Shown here: piece after piece, positions 54,178-63,677 of the stretch
Layout: every line of letters begins with the position of its first letter
Position numbering within the stretch: position 1 is the first letter of the stretch
Source of the DNA: Phascolarctobacterium sp.
GTDB taxonomy: Bacteria > Bacillota > Negativicutes > Acidaminococcales > Acidaminococcaceae
Assembly (NCBI GenBank): GCA_030540395.1
Contig: JAUNWI010000001.1
Span: 124,001-188,000 of the forward strand
DNA: 64,000 nt
Direction of reading: 5' to 3'
Made by a program: the position numbers and the translations under genes
Notes under the pieces: generated by a model
Seen by the model: only the letters and a program-made list of their open reading frames with translations
The model's database searches: none
What the model was told of the DNA's origin: nothing

Positions 54178-57100
54178 TTAGTTATCGTAGTCATCCAGAT
54201 TTGCGTCGGGATCTTCACGGATGGTCATGCCATCATCATAATTACCAATATCGGCAATAATATCATCGTTGGCATCATTATCAGCATAGTCGTCATGCTC
54301 TACAACCTGACCTTCCTCATACTGATTTTCCATGTTGCCGGCTTCACGGATGTTTTCTTCATCCATTTCGCGGGTCGGGATATCATCATCCTCGTCATCC
54401 TGCAGAGAAATTTCTTCCTCGTCCTCGTTGAGCACCTTGATATCCAGGCCAATGGATTGTAGCTCCTTCACCAAAACCTTGAAGGATTCGGGAATGCCCG
54501 GATCAGGAACGTTTTCGCCCTTTACAATGGCTTCATAGGTCTTTACACGACCAACCACGTCGTCGGACTTCACGGTCAGGATTTCCTGCAGAGTGTAAGC
54601 AGCGCCGTATGCTTCCAGCGCCCAAACTTCCATTTCACCAAATCTCTGGCCGCCGAATTGGGCTTTACCACCCAAGGGCTGTTGAGTAACCAAGGAGTAC
54701 GGGCCGGTGCTGCGGGCATGGATCTTATCATCAACCAAATGGTGCAGCTTCAGGTAATAGGTCAAGCCAACGGTTACCGGATTATCGAAGGGTTCACCGG
54801 TACGGCCATCATACAGAATGGTCTTAGCGGTCTTGTCAATGCCGGCCAGCTCCAGAGCGTCAGCAATATCCTGCTCATGGGCACCGTCGAATACGGGCAC
54901 AGAGATTTGGACAGCCTTAATGCTCTTGTCGCCAAATTTATCAATTTCTACGGTCTTAGGCATGCCGTATTTATCAACGTCATAGCCATATTTAGTCAGG
55001 CGCTCTACCAAGCCCTCGGCATCATTTTCAATTTGCATGCCTAAAGCACGAGCAGCCCAGCCCAAATGGTTCTCCAGAACCTGACCGATGTTCATACGGG
55101 AAGGTACGCCCAAGGGGTTCAGCACGATGTGTACAGGTTCACCGCTGGGCAGGAAGGGCATATCCTCACGAGCCATAATGCGGGAAACGACACCCTTGTT
55201 ACCATGGCGGCCTGCCATCTTATCGCCCTCGGAAATCTTTCTCTTTTGGGCAATATGCACGCGAACCTGCTCGTTTACTCCCGGAGGCAGGTCGTCGCCG
55301 TTTTCGCGGCTGAAGACCTTTACGCTGACAATCTTGCCTGCTTCACCATGGGGCACACGCAGGGAGCTGTCGCGTACTTCGCGAGCCTTTTCACCAAAGA
55401 TAGCACGCAGCAGGCGCTCTTCAGCGGTGAGCTCGGTTTCGCCCTTAGGAGTAACCTTGCCTACCAGAATATCGCCGGGGCGTACTTCCGCACCAATGCG
55501 GATGATGCCGCGCTCGTCCAAATCCTTCAGTGCTTCGTCGCCAACGTTGGGCAGCTCACGGGTAATTTCTTCCTTGCCCAGCTTGGTATCACGAGCATCG
55601 CAATCATATTCTTCAATATGGATGGAGGTAAAGATATCAGCCTTTACCAAATCCTCATTCAGCAAAACGGCGTCCTCGTAGTTATAGCCTTCCCAAGGCA
55701 TGTAAGCTACGATAACGTTGTGGCCCAAGGCCAGCTCGCCATGGTCAGTTGCCGGACCATCAGCCAGAACCTGCTTAGCCTCTACATGGTCGCCCTTGAA
55801 GACGATGGGGCGTTGGTTTACGCAGGTGCCTTGGTTGGAGCGCTTGAATTTCAGCAGCGGATAAACGTCTACTTCACCGTTTTCAGCACGCACGCGAATT
55901 TCGTTGCCCACAACGCGGATAACCTCGCCGGCACGCTTAGCCAATACGCAAACGCCGGAGTCAACGGCTACCTTGTATTCCATACCGGTACCGATAATAG
56001 GCGCTTGGGTGCACAGCAAGGGCACTGCCTGACGCTGCATGTTGGCGCCCATCAGCGCACGGTTAGCGTCATCGTTTTCCAGGAAGGGAATCAGCGCAGT
56101 TGCAATGGATACTACCTGCTTCGGAGAAACGTCCATCAAATCGCAGCGTTCAGGAGCGATGGAAAGTACGTCGTCCTTGGCGCGGGCAGTAACACGCTCG
56201 CCCAGGAAATAGCCCTCGTCATCCAAGGGTTCGTTGGCCTGTGCAACAATATATTTATCTTCTTCATCGGCAGTCATGTAGATTACTTCGTTGGTAACGC
56301 GTTTGTTTTCTTTATCAACTACGCGGTACGGAGTTTCCATGAAGCCGTATTTATTGATAACAGCAAAGGTGGACAAGGAGCCAATCAAGCCGATGTTCGG
56401 ACCTTCAGGGGTCTCGATGGGGCACATACGGCCATAGTGGGAGTTGTGTACGTCGCGGACTTCGTAGCCGGCACGTTCACGGGACAAGCCGCCGGGGCCC
56501 AGGGCGGACAGACGGCGCTTGTGGGTCAGCTCTGCCAGGGGGTTGTTTTGGTCCATAAATTGGGACAGCTGGCTGCTGCCAAAGAATTCCTTAATAGCTG
56601 CCACAACAGGACGAATGTTAATCAAAGCTTGGGGAGTAATTACTTCAGTATCCTGAATGGACATACGCTCACGCACTACGCGCTCCATACGAGCCAGACC
56701 AATGCGGAATTGGTTTTGCAGCAGCTCGCCTACGCAGCGTACACGACGATTGCCCAGATGGTCGATGTCGTCGCCGGAGCCATATCCATCCATCAGGTTC
56801 AGCAGGTAGTTGAAGGAAGCCAGCACGTCCTCAACGGTTACAGTGTGGGTCTTCTCATCAATACCGGTGGTGAAGAGCATCAGCATGGGCTCATCCTTGA
56901 ACATAACCTTAATTTTACGCAGGCCCTGTTCAGCATAAACACCGCTAGCTTCAACCTTATCCAGGTTAGCAGTGGTCATCTTGGTGCCCTTTTCCAGGAT
57001 GATTTCGCCGGTTTCTTCGTCAACCAGAGGCTCTGCCAGAACGGTGTTTTCCAAGCGTTGACGCCAGCCCAGCTTTTTATTTAATTTATAACGACCAACA

Positions 57101-57900
57101 CTGGCCAGATCATAACGTTTATTATCAAAGAAGGTTGCTTCGATCAGGGAAACAGCATTCTCCAAAATGGTGGGCTCGCCGGGACGCAGCTTTTTATAAA
57201 CCTCCAGCATAGCCTCATCCCTATTCTTGGTGGTATCCTTTTCCAGGGTAGCCATCAGATAGGGATGCTCGCCAAAGACGCTGATAATTTCCTCATTGGA
57301 GGACAGGCCCAAGGCGCGCAGCAGCACGGTGGCCGGCAGCTTGCGGGTGCGGTCCACACGAGCATAAATGCAATCGTTAATATCGGTTTCATATTCAATC
57401 CAAGCGCCGCGGTTAGGAATAACAGTAGTGCCATACAGCTTTTTACCGCTGGGATCAATATCTACACTATAATATACGCCGGGAGAACGCACCAATTGGC
57501 TGACGATAACACGCTCAGCACCATTGATAACAAAGGTACCGGTTTCGGTCATCAGGGGGAAGTCGCCCATGAAAACGGTTGATTCCTTGATTTCGCCAGT
57601 ATCCTTGTATACCAAACGTACCTTGACGTTCATGGGAGCGGAATAGGATTCATCCCTTTCCTTGCACTCTTCCACACCATACTTGGGCTCGCCCAGGCTG
57701 AAGTTTTCAAAATAAAGCTCCAAATTGCCGGAAAAGTCTTTAATCGGAGAAATGTCATGCAGAATGTCTACCAAGCCCTCGTCGAGGAACCATTCATAAG
57801 ATTTTCTTTGAATGTCAATCAAATGAGGCATGGGCAGTATTTCTTTGATTCTGGCATAACTATACCGTGTTCTGTCACCTACTTGAACCGGTTTAAACAT
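54178..57900 (-). CDS. rpoB: RNA polymerase beta subunit
   Basis: 1240 residues. The rifampicin-binding region reads [20 protein letters not shown] and then [17 protein letters not shown], with the Asp, His and Ser positions usually changed in resistant mutants all wild-type, so sensitivity is expected. Other marks are [13 protein letters not shown] and [20 protein letters not shown]. The last 90 residues are strongly acidic. Start: the ATG at 57898-57900 behind GTGAGG; the open frame upstream passes through the leader hairpin and is rejected. rplJ-rplL, the normal upstream genes, are absent here. Confidence 0.98.
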   Translation of the reverse strand: MFKPVQVGDRTRYSYARIKEILPMPHLIDIQRKSYEWFLDEGLVDILHDISPIKDFSGNLELYFENFSLGEPKYGVEECKERDESYSAPMNVKVRLVYKDTGEIKESTVFMGDFPLMTETGTFVINGAERVIVSQLVRSPGVYYSVDIDPSGKKLYGTTVIPNRGAWIEYETDINDCIYARVDRTRKLPATVLLRALGLSSNEEIISVFGEHPYLMATLEKDTTKNRDEAMLEVYKKLRPGEPTILENAVSLIEATFFDNKRYDLASVGRYKLNKKLGWRQRLENTVLAEPLVDEETGEIILEKGTKMTTANLDKVEASGVYAEQGLRKIKVMFKDEPMLMLFTTGIDEKTHTVTVEDVLASFNYLLNLMDGYGSGDDIDHLGNRRVRCVGELLQNQFRIGLARMERVVRERMSIQDTEVITPQALINIRPVVAAIKEFFGSSQLSQFMDQNNPLAELTHKRRLSALGPGGLSRERAGYEVRDVHNSHYGRMCPIETPEGPNIGLIGSLSTFAVINKYGFMETPYRVVDKENKRVTNEVIYMTADEEDKYIVAQANEPLDDEGYFLGERVTARAKDDVLSIAPERCDLMDVSPKQVVSIATALIPFLENDDANRALMGANMQRQAVPLLCTQAPIIGTGMEYKVAVDSGVCVLAKRAGEVIRVVGNEIRVRAENGEVDVYPLLKFKRSNQGTCVNQRPIVFKGDHVEAKQVLADGPATDHGELALGHNVIVAYMPWEGYNYEDAVLLNEDLVKADIFTSIHIEEYDCDARDTKLGKEEITRELPNVGDEALKDLDERGIIRIGAEVRPGDILVGKVTPKGETELTAEERLLRAIFGEKAREVRDSSLRVPHGEAGKIVSVKVFSRENGDDLPPGVNEQVRVHIAQKRKISEGDKMAGRHGNKGVVSRIMAREDMPFLPSGEPVHIVLNPLGVPSRMNIGQVLENHLGWAARALGMQIENDAEGLVERLTKYGYDVDKYGMPKTVEIDKFGDKSIKAVQISVPVFDGAHEQDIADALELAGIDKTAKTILYDGRTGEPFDNPVTVGLTYYLKLHHLVDDKIHARSTGPYSLVTQQPLGGKAQFGGQRFGEMEVWALEAYGAAYTLQEILTVKSDDVVGRVKTYEAIVKGENVPDPGIPESFKVLVKELQSIGLDIKVLNEDEEEISLQDDEDDDIPTREMDEENIREAGNMENQYEEGQVVEHDDYADNDANDDIIADIGNYDDGMTIREDPDANLDDYDN

Positions 57901-57959
57901 GTAATTCCTCACCCCTTCGTTAATTCTTGAACACACTAAAGCTAGCACATCCATACGTG

Positions 57960-58032
57960 ACAAAAAAAACAAGGTTCTTACCACAAGGACCTTGTCTGTT
58001 GTCTGCGATGATGTGCTTCATCCTTCATTATA
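57960..58032 (-). promoter_or_regulatory. rpoB leader with promoter -10 and attenuator-like hairpin
   Basis: A TATAAT (58027-58032) lies about 130 bases upstream of rpoB. Between it and the gene, ACAAGGT and ACCTTGT (57989-57995 and 57969-57975) with an inner CTT/AAG pairing form a hairpin, followed by eight T (57962-57969). A terminator inside the leader of rpoBC would lower read-through and allow attenuation. The -35 is poor. It could instead only insulate rpoB from the gene upstream. Confidence 0.62.
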
Positions 58033-58151
58033 AGCAAGATACGCCGTTCAACCACTGACCCGGCAATATTTGTTGTCAATTACACCTGCAATTTTTAATA
58101 ATGATGTAGTATGTTATGTTATCACATTACAGGCGTTGTGTCAAGCAAAAA

Positions 58152-58358
58152 CTACAAATTATTTTCCTGGCTCTGCGCAGCTCCGTCCACGCTGCTGCGC
58201 ACCTCCTCCAGCATTTCCTCGTAGCCCCGCAAGGCCCGAAACGCAGCAAACTGCTTGGCCCGTTTGCTGGTCAGGCAAACGGGCTCCGCCTCACCCGCCC
58301 ACTGGGGCTCCAGTGGGCGCCGGCCGCCCTTGCGATAGCATTTACGCTCCTCCGTCAT
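58152..58358 (-). CDS. Small protein downstream of the Y-family polymerase
   Basis: 68 residues. MTEERKCYRKGGRRPLEPQW is strongly basic, followed by a helical, charged half (KQFAAFRALRGYEEMLEEVR). No family recognised. A strong GGGAGG lies 8 bases before the ATG, which argues that it is real. It follows the polymerase gene by 66 bases. In Bacillus, UvrX-type polymerases have a small YolD-like partner; a similar role here is only a guess. Confidence 0.6.
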   Translation of the reverse strand: MTEERKCYRKGGRRPLEPQWAGEAEPVCLTSKRAKQFAAFRALRGYEEMLEEVRSSVDGAAQSQENNL

Positions 58359-58424
58359 GGTGCTCGCCTCCCTTGACCTAAGTAATTACTAATGCAGCAA
58401 AGCTTTCTCCGCCAATGCGCGCTG

Positions 58425-59708
58425 CTAGCAGCCACTGTTGTGCCCGCCAATCAGCTTGTTGCGCAGCTTGCCCGTGGCCTTTTGGTAGTAGCTGATGCCA
58501 CGCAAAATCGCGTTTTTGCCATATTTCCCCTTTACGTCCAGCAAGGCCTGCTGAATATCCCGGTCCCGCAGCTCGTCCACAGCATAGGCCGAAAAGAGCT
58601 TTTGCTCCACCCGCCCCAGCCAGATCAAATCGTTGGCACTGACGCAAATTTGGCGGATGGGCGCATCCGCCGCAGTAGTCCGCCAAAACAGCTCCCGAAA
58701 CAGCTGCCCCAGCACCTCAAAGGAATCTGTGGCCTGGGGCAGACGTTGGGAGCCCCCTGTGGGCGGCAAGCAATCCTTGCTATAGCGAATACTAAGGCTA
58801 AAGGAATTGCACAGCATTTGGGTTTCCACCAGCTTCAGGCACAAAAATTCCACCATTTCCAGCATAACAACCAAGGCATCCGCCGCAGCGTAATCCTCAA
58901 AAAGAATTTGGCTGTTGGCAATGCTGTGGCTTTTGGGCTGATAATGGCGTAGCTCCGCCAGCGTGCAGCTCTCCCGTCCCCAAGCATGGTCGATTAAATA
59001 TTCCGCATTAATGCCAAACTCCCTGTACAGCCTTTGGGGCTCACAGTGGGCCACACCGTATAAATCGTAAATCCCCTTGCGAGCTAGCCGCTGCGCCGTG
59101 CCCCGGCCAATATTCCAAAAATCGGTCAAGGGACGGTGATGCCACATTTTTTCCTTAAATAAAGCCTCATCCAGAAAGGCCATATTATCCGGCTGGTGCT
59201 TGGCCAAAATATCCAGAGCCACCTTGGCCAAAAACATATTACTGCCAATCCCCGCCGTGGCACAAATGCCAAACTTTTCCAAAATGCGCTGCACTAAAAG
59301 CTGCACCAAGGACTTGGGCGTCATTTTGTACAACAAAAGATAGGGCGACAAATAGATAAAGCACTCATCAATAGAATAAACATGAATATCCTGAGAGCTG
59401 AGATATTCCAAATAGCTGTTATAAATTCCCGCCGAATAATCCATGTACAGCTTCATGCGTGGCACAGCAGTAATGTAGCTAATATGGGAGGGAATCTCAA
59501 AAATGCGACAGCGGTTGCGCACGCCCAGCGCCTTCAGGGCTGGCGACACAGCTAAACAAATGGCGCCCCGGCCCCGTGCCGGGTCCGCCACCACCAAATT
59601 GGCCTTGAAGGGGTCCAGCCCCCGCTCCACACATTCCACCGAAGCATAAAAGCTTTTCAAATCAATGCAGGCATACATTCTCTCCTGCGGTCCAATCAGC
59701 GTGTTCAT
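58425..59708 (-). CDS. Y-family translesion DNA polymerase (UmuC/UvrX-like)
   Basis: 427 residues. Palm motifs: the first metal site ACIDLKSFYASVECVERG (about residues 12-29) and the second, VYSIDECFIYLSPY (Asp-Glu pair near residue 111). FGICATAGIGSNMFLAKVAL is the finger/palm region; an HhH segment lies near NIGRGTAQRLARKG; the little finger follows (about 230-345). No beta-clamp-binding motif was picked out with confidence. It would copy past damaged DNA. Start: the ATG at 59706-59708. A good promoter lies upstream, but no clear LexA box was found. Confidence 0.92.
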   Translation of the reverse strand: MNTLIGPQERMYACIDLKSFYASVECVERGLDPFKANLVVADPARGRGAICLAVSPALKALGVRNRCRIFEIPSHISYITAVPRMKLYMDYSAGIYNSYLEYLSSQDIHVYSIDECFIYLSPYLLLYKMTPKSLVQLLVQRILEKFGICATAGIGSNMFLAKVALDILAKHQPDNMAFLDEALFKEKMWHHRPLTDFWNIGRGTAQRLARKGIYDLYGVAHCEPQRLYREFGINAEYLIDHAWGRESCTLAELRHYQPKSHSIANSQILFEDYAAADALVVMLEMVEFLCLKLVETQMLCNSFSLSIRYSKDCLPPTGGSQRLPQATDSFEVLGQLFRELFWRTTAADAPIRQICVSANDLIWLGRVEQKLFSAYAVDELRDRDIQQALLDVKGKYGKNAILRGISYYQKATGKLRNKLIGGHNSGC

Positions 59709-59750
59709 TAGTACCACCACCCGTAGCAAAAAGAAAACTTTACTACGCTT

Positions 59751-59779
59751 ATTCTAGCACTTTCTGAACACAATTTCAA
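59751..59779 (-). promoter_or_regulatory. Promoter of the Y-family polymerase gene
   Basis: TTGAAA (59774-59779), a 17-base spacer and the extended -10 TGC-TAGAAT (59751-59756). The spacer contains TGTTCAGAAAG, too asymmetric to call a LexA site. Confidence 0.75.
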
Positions 59780-59794
59780 TATAAATATCTAATT

Positions 59795-60694
59795 TTACTT
59801 TCTGTTCGTTTTTGTATCAATAAAGCGCAAAAACTCCTGCACATAGGTGGGCAAAAGATAATCCTTGCGATAGATAATGTACATATTACGGGCAGCTAAG
59901 TATTCCGGTAGCTCAAAGGCCAAAATGCGCTTTTCTAAGAGGAAATTTTGGGCTGCTCTTTCCGAAATCAGCGATACTCCAAGGCCCCCGGCCACCAAAT
60001 TCTTGATGGCCTCCTGGTCGTTAACCCGAGCCACCACATGCAGCTTTTCCTCCTGCAGTCCGGAGCTGGCCAAAAACTGCTCTGCCAGCTTTTCGCTGCC
60101 ACTGCCCTTTTCCCGCAAAATCAAGGGCTCCTTGAGCAGCTCCATCACCGCGGCCCCGCCCTCGGCCTGCAAGGCCAAAAAATGCTCGTTAACAGGGGTA
60201 ATCAGCACCAGCCTGTCCTGACAAAAGGGCTGGCAGATTATTTCCTCATCCTGGCATGCCATGCCGATAAAGCCAAGATTAAAAAGTCCATCCTTAAGAC
60301 CATCGATAATCCCCTGACTATCGCTTTGGTTCATGACAAAATAAATATCCTCATGCTCCCTGCCAAACTCCGGCAGCAGCTGGGGCAAAATGTAGGCCGA
60401 AGGAATGGTGGAGGCACCCAAATGAATAATGCGCTTGCTCTCCACGGAGCACGCCTCCAGCATCCGCTGCTTCAGCTCCAAAATATTCATGGCATAGCCG
60501 TACAGCTCCCGCCCCTTAGGCGTGATGGTGATGCTTTTCGTGGTGCGCAAAATGAGCTTGGTGTGCAGCTCCTCCTCCAGCTGATAAATATGGGTGCTAA
60601 TTGTCGGCTGGGAAAGATAAAGCTGTGCCGCTGCCTTCGTAAAGCTCTGCTGCTGCACCACGGTGACAAAGCTCTGCAGCTGCTTAAACTCCAT
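59795..60694 (-). CDS. LysR-family transcriptional regulator of the selenium locus
   Basis: 299 residues. The N-terminal winged helix (FKQLQSFVTVVQQQSFTKAA, then AAQLYLSQPTISTHIYQLEEEL, residues 3-45) is followed by a CysB-like effector domain (about 90-295). Start: the ATG at 60692-60694 behind GGAGGTG; the 70 upstream codons read through the end of the neighbouring desulfurase gene and are spurious. It overlaps that gene by 11 bases. Its place beside yedE, yedF and selD suggests that it controls selenium or sulfur handling. Confidence 0.9.
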   Translation of the reverse strand: MEFKQLQSFVTVVQQQSFTKAAAQLYLSQPTISTHIYQLEEELHTKLILRTTKSITITPKGRELYGYAMNILELKQRMLEACSVESKRIIHLGASTIPSAYILPQLLPEFGREHEDIYFVMNQSDSQGIIDGLKDGLFNLGFIGMACQDEEIICQPFCQDRLVLITPVNEHFLALQAEGGAAVMELLKEPLILREKGSGSEKLAEQFLASSGLQEEKLHVVARVNDQEAIKNLVAGGLGVSLISERAAQNFLLEKRILAFELPEYLAARNMYIIYRKDYLLPTYVQEFLRFIDTKTNRK

Positions 60695-61877
60695 GGCGCA
60701 GCACCTCCTCCAGAGCGGCGAGAGCGGTAGCGATATCCGCCGCGCTATTGTGCCAGCCCATGGAAAAGCGCAGCGTACCCGTAGAGTACGTGCCCAAGGT
60801 CTTGTGGGCGTTGGGCGCGCAGTGCAGGCCCACACGCGTAGCAATGCCGTATTCTGCGGCCAGCTTATGAGCCACCATGGCGATATCCAGCGTGGTGTCC
60901 GCAATGGACACCACGCTGGTGCGTTGCTTTACGTCCTTGCGCCCCACGATGCGCAAAAATCCCTGCTGCTCGAGGGCTAGCAGCCCCGCCAAAAGCTGCT
61001 CCGTCAGCGCAAGCTCATGATTACGAATATTATCAAGCCCCCGCTCATGTAGCCAGCGCACGCCTGCGGCTAGGCCCATAATCCCCGGCAGATTCAGCGT
61101 CCCGGCCTCAAATTTATCCGGCATAAAGGTGGGGGTGCGTTCCGTGTGGCTCAAGCTGCCGGTGCCGCCCACGATAAGAGGGAGCACCTGCTCCACCATG
61201 TGCTCCCGCAGGATAAAGCCACCCATGCCCTGGGGGCCCAGGAGCCCCTTGTGCCCCGTGAAGGCCAGCGCATCGATGCCCAAAGACTGCATATGGATGG
61301 GAAATAAGCCCGCACTTTGGGCACTATCTACAATTAATAGCAAGTTATGCTCCTTGCAAAAAGCACCAACCTCGGTCAAGGGCAGCAGGGTGCCGCACAC
61401 ATTGCTGGCGTGGGTCATCACGATGGCCTTAGTATTAGGGCGCACCAGCTTGGGCAAATACTCCAGCTCTAAATTGCCCTCCCTGTCGCAGGGCACGCGA
61501 CTAAAGGTAATGGTATCCGAAGGCTGCTCGTCAGCTGCCAGCTCATGACCTAAAAGCTGCAGGGGGCGCATCACAGCATTGTGCTCCATGGCCGACACCA
61601 GCACATGATCGCCGGGTTGCAAAAGTCCCCGCAGCAGCACATTTAAAGCTTCCGTAATATTTTTCGTAAAGACCACATTTTTAGGGTCCTCGCCACCAAA
61701 AAAATTGCACAGCAGCTGGCGGGCCGCAAACACTGCCTCCTCCGCCGCGTAGGCACTAGCATAGCCACCGCGCCCAATATTACTCCCCATTCCCATCATA
61801 TAATGGTACACAGCATCGCTCACTTCCCGGGGCTTGGGAAAGGACGTGCTGGCGTTATCAAGATAAATCTGCTGCAT
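60684..61877 (-). CDS. Cysteine desulfurase/selenocysteine lyase-like PLP enzyme
   Basis: 397 residues, aminotransferase class V fold. YLDNASTSFPKPREV opens it; the PLP lysine is in FTGHKGLLGPQGMGG (about residue 203); the C-terminal active-site Cys lies in RVGLHCAPNAHKTLGTYSTG, the signature of the EF2568-type subgroup. Such enzymes release sulfur or selenium from cysteine or selenocysteine. The selD/yedE setting favours selenium delivery. Start: the ATG at 61875-61877, 7 bases after GGAGG, rather than the one two codons earlier that touches the site. Confidence 0.9.
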   Translation of the reverse strand: MQQIYLDNASTSFPKPREVSDAVYHYMMGMGSNIGRGGYASAYAAEEAVFAARQLLCNFFGGEDPKNVVFTKNITEALNVLLRGLLQPGDHVLVSAMEHNAVMRPLQLLGHELAADEQPSDTITFSRVPCDREGNLELEYLPKLVRPNTKAIVMTHASNVCGTLLPLTEVGAFCKEHNLLLIVDSAQSAGLFPIHMQSLGIDALAFTGHKGLLGPQGMGGFILREHMVEQVLPLIVGGTGSLSHTERTPTFMPDKFEAGTLNLPGIMGLAAGVRWLHERGLDNIRNHELALTEQLLAGLLALEQQGFLRIVGRKDVKQRTSVVSIADTTLDIAMVAHKLAAEYGIATRVGLHCAPNAHKTLGTYSTGTLRFSMGWHNSAADIATALAALEEVLRHGV

Positions 61878-61920
61878 AAGCATACCTCCAACCGTGCTTG
61901 CGTTTTCTGTTCCTGACATC

Positions 61921-62009
61921 ATTGTAGCACAATTTATTATAAATTCCAATCAATCCATCTGCTTTATCTATAAATGGTATTGGAGTGCGCCGCATGCCTA
62001 TGCTATACT
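61921..62009. promoter_or_regulatory. Divergent promoters of the selenium locus
   Basis: Minus strand: TTGGAA (61944-61949), 17 bases and TGC-TACAAT (61921-61926), for the desulfurase and LysR genes. Plus strand: TTGGAG (61980-61985), 18 bases and TGC-TATACT (62004-62009), for yedE onward. The 30 bases between them could hold a LysR-type site, but no clear T-N11-A palindrome stands out. Confidence 0.72.
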
Positions 62010-62042
62010 TGTGCTGTAATATATTATAGAAGGAAAGGTGCT

Positions 62043-63119
62043 ATGATGAAAAACGAACGCACAACAATTATCACTGCCGGCGTGGTAGTAGGCCTCATCG
62101 CCTCCCTGCTTGTATATTTTGGCAATCCTGCCAACATGGGCTACTGCATTGCCTGCTTTTTGCGGGACACTGCTGGCGGCTTAGGCCTGCACAGCGCCAA
62201 GGCCGTGCAGTATATCCGCCCGGAAATTATTGGTCTGGTTATCGGCGCCTGCGGCGCCGCCTTCGCCCATGGCGAATTCTCCCCCAAGGGTGGCAGCTCG
62301 CCCCTGACTCGCTTCACCCTGGGCTTTTTCGCCATGATCGGCTGCCTGATGTTTTTGGGCTGCCCCTTTAGAATGCTGCTGCGCCTGGCCGGCGGCGATT
62401 TAAACGCCTTGGCTGGTCTCGCAGGCTTCGCTGGTGGCATTTACGCCGGCATCTATTTTCTCAACCGCGGCTACACTCTAAAGCGCACTTATAAAATGAC
62501 TCCAGCCGAGGGCGGCATTCTCCCCGCCATAGCTGTGGCACTTTTGGTGCTGCTGGTAGCAGCCCCCGCCTTCATTCACTTTACCAAGGCAGGTGGCGGT
62601 CCCGGCGCCAAGCATGCGGCTCTCTTCGTGAGCCTGGCTGCAGGCCTAGCGGTAGGTGCGCTGGCCCAGCGCACCCGCTTTTGCATGATCGCCGGCATTC
62701 GCGATTTTATTTTGTTTCGTGAAACAAAAATGCTGTGGGGCTTTGTGGCTCTCACCGTGGCCGCCCTGCTCTGCAATTTGACCCTGACCGCTGTAACCAG
62801 CGGCAGCTTCTTCAAATTGGGCTTCGCCGGCCAGCCCATCGCCCACACTGACGGGCTTTGGAACGCTTTAGGCCTGTTCCTCGCAGGCTTCGCCTGCGTG
62901 CTTTTGGGCGGTTGCCCCATGCGCCAGCTGATTTTAGCTGGCGAGGGCAACTCTGACAGCGCCATCGCCATCCTGGGCCTCGTTGCCGGCGCTGCCTTTG
63001 CTCACAACTTTGGTTTGGCCTCCAGCGGTGCCGGACCCACTGCCAACGGCCAAATCGCCGTTATTATTGGCATCGCCGTGGTTACACTTATTGCTTATCT
63101 GAATACCTACAAAAAATAA
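62043..63119 (+). CDS. yedE: YedE-type putative selenium transporter
   Basis: 358 residues, about ten membrane helices. Two similar halves carry the conserved cysteines of the YeeE/YedE fold: GYCIACFLRD and LGCPFRMLLRLAGGD, then TRFCMIAGIRDF and LGGCPMRQLILAGEG. The YedE subgroup occurs with yedF and selD and is thought to import a selenium compound. The start is ATGATG after GGAAAGG; either ATG is possible. First gene of yedE-yedF-DUF3343-selD. Confidence 0.93.
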   Translation: MMKNERTTIITAGVVVGLIASLLVYFGNPANMGYCIACFLRDTAGGLGLHSAKAVQYIRPEIIGLVIGACGAAFAHGEFSPKGGSSPLTRFTLGFFAMIGCLMFLGCPFRMLLRLAGGDLNALAGLAGFAGGIYAGIYFLNRGYTLKRTYKMTPAEGGILPAIAVALLVLLVAAPAFIHFTKAGGGPGAKHAALFVSLAAGLAVGALAQRTRFCMIAGIRDFILFRETKMLWGFVALTVAALLCNLTLTAVTSGSFFKLGFAGQPIAHTDGLWNALGLFLAGFACVLLGGCPMRQLILAGEGNSDSAIAILGLVAGAAFAHNFGLASSGAGPTANGQIAVIIGIAVVTLIAYLNTYKK

Positions 63120-63134
63120 AGGAGGCTTACCCCT

Positions 63135-63341
63135 ATGCAAATCATCGATGCCCGTGGTCTTTCCTGCCCCGAGCCCGTCATTTTAACCCGCCAGGCCATG
63201 GCCAGTGGCGCAGCCAGCTATCAGGTTATTGTGGACAATAACACCTCTAAAGAAAATGTTACTCGCTATGCCCATCACCAGGGCTATGAGGTTACCATCA
63301 GCGAGCAGGACGAGGAATACACCCTGCTGATCAGCAAATGA
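63135..63341 (+). CDS. yedF: YedF-like TusA-fold protein (selenium/sulfur carrier)
   Basis: 68 residues. MQIIDARGLSCPEPVILTRQ is the TusA signature with the single reactive Cys in the CPEP motif (residue 11). Only the TusA domain is present; the C-terminal DsrE-like part found in longer YedF proteins is missing. GGAGG precedes the ATG, 15 bases after yedE. It probably takes up or passes on selenium as a persulfide-like adduct; inference. Confidence 0.9.
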   Translation: MQIIDARGLSCPEPVILTRQAMASGAASYQVIVDNNTSKENVTRYAHHQGYEVTISEQDEEYTLLISK

Positions 63342-63589
63342 AGCAGTACATTGCCACCTTTTTCTCCCACTTTGGTGCCATCCGTTTTCAAAGGCTGTGC
63401 ACCCAATTAGGCTGGCCAGCCCAGCTGGCCCCCGTGCCCCGCTCCCTAAGCAGCAGCTGTGGCACCTGCGTGCTGTTTCAAACAGCAGAGCTAGCTAAGA
63501 ATGACTTAGGCCAGCTCATTACACCGGAGCTGGAGCAGCTGGTGCTGGACGACAATGGCTACAGCTTCCTTTACACTGCGGAAGAATAA
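63338..63589 (+). CDS. DUF3343 protein (putative Se/S carrier)
   Basis: 83 residues. FFSHFGAIRFQRLCTQLGWP followed by AQLAPVPRSLSSSCGTCVLF matches DUF3343: the conserved PRxLSSSCGxC with two cysteines (about residues 41 and 44). It overlaps yedF by four bases (ATGA). It is often next to selD and yedF genes, supporting a role in selenium transfer. No direct function is known. Confidence 0.88.
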   Translation: MKQYIATFFSHFGAIRFQRLCTQLGWPAQLAPVPRSLSSSCGTCVLFQTAELAKNDLGQLITPELEQLVLDDNGYSFLYTAEE

Positions 63590-63677
63590 GCCCTGCCACA
63601 AAGCTTAGCTAAGCAAAAAGAGCTTGCTAGCAAACAGCTAGCAGCCGCATTTACCCACAATAATTGAGGATACTTTT

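Noticed and set aside
55066..57084. A 672-codon open frame on the plus strand opposite rpoB
   Set aside because: It lies entirely within the clear rpoB gene, has no family similarity, and reflects rpoB codon bias. Similar long frames opposite carB (29589-31178) and the helicase (38372-39616) were dropped for the same reason.
57901..57984. An N-terminal extension of RpoB by 28 codons
   Set aside because: It would be read through the attenuator hairpin, has no ribosome site, and the family start [12 protein letters not shown] has a good site just upstream.
59757..59773. A LexA box in the promoter of the Y-family polymerase
   Set aside because: TGTTCAGAAAG gives only half of a Firmicute GAAC-N4-GTTC site; no symmetric partner is present.
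60695..60904. A 70-residue extension of the LysR protein
   Set aside because: It overlaps the desulfurase gene, is Arg/Pro/Trp-rich antisense-like sequence, and the winged helix starts right at the chosen ATG.
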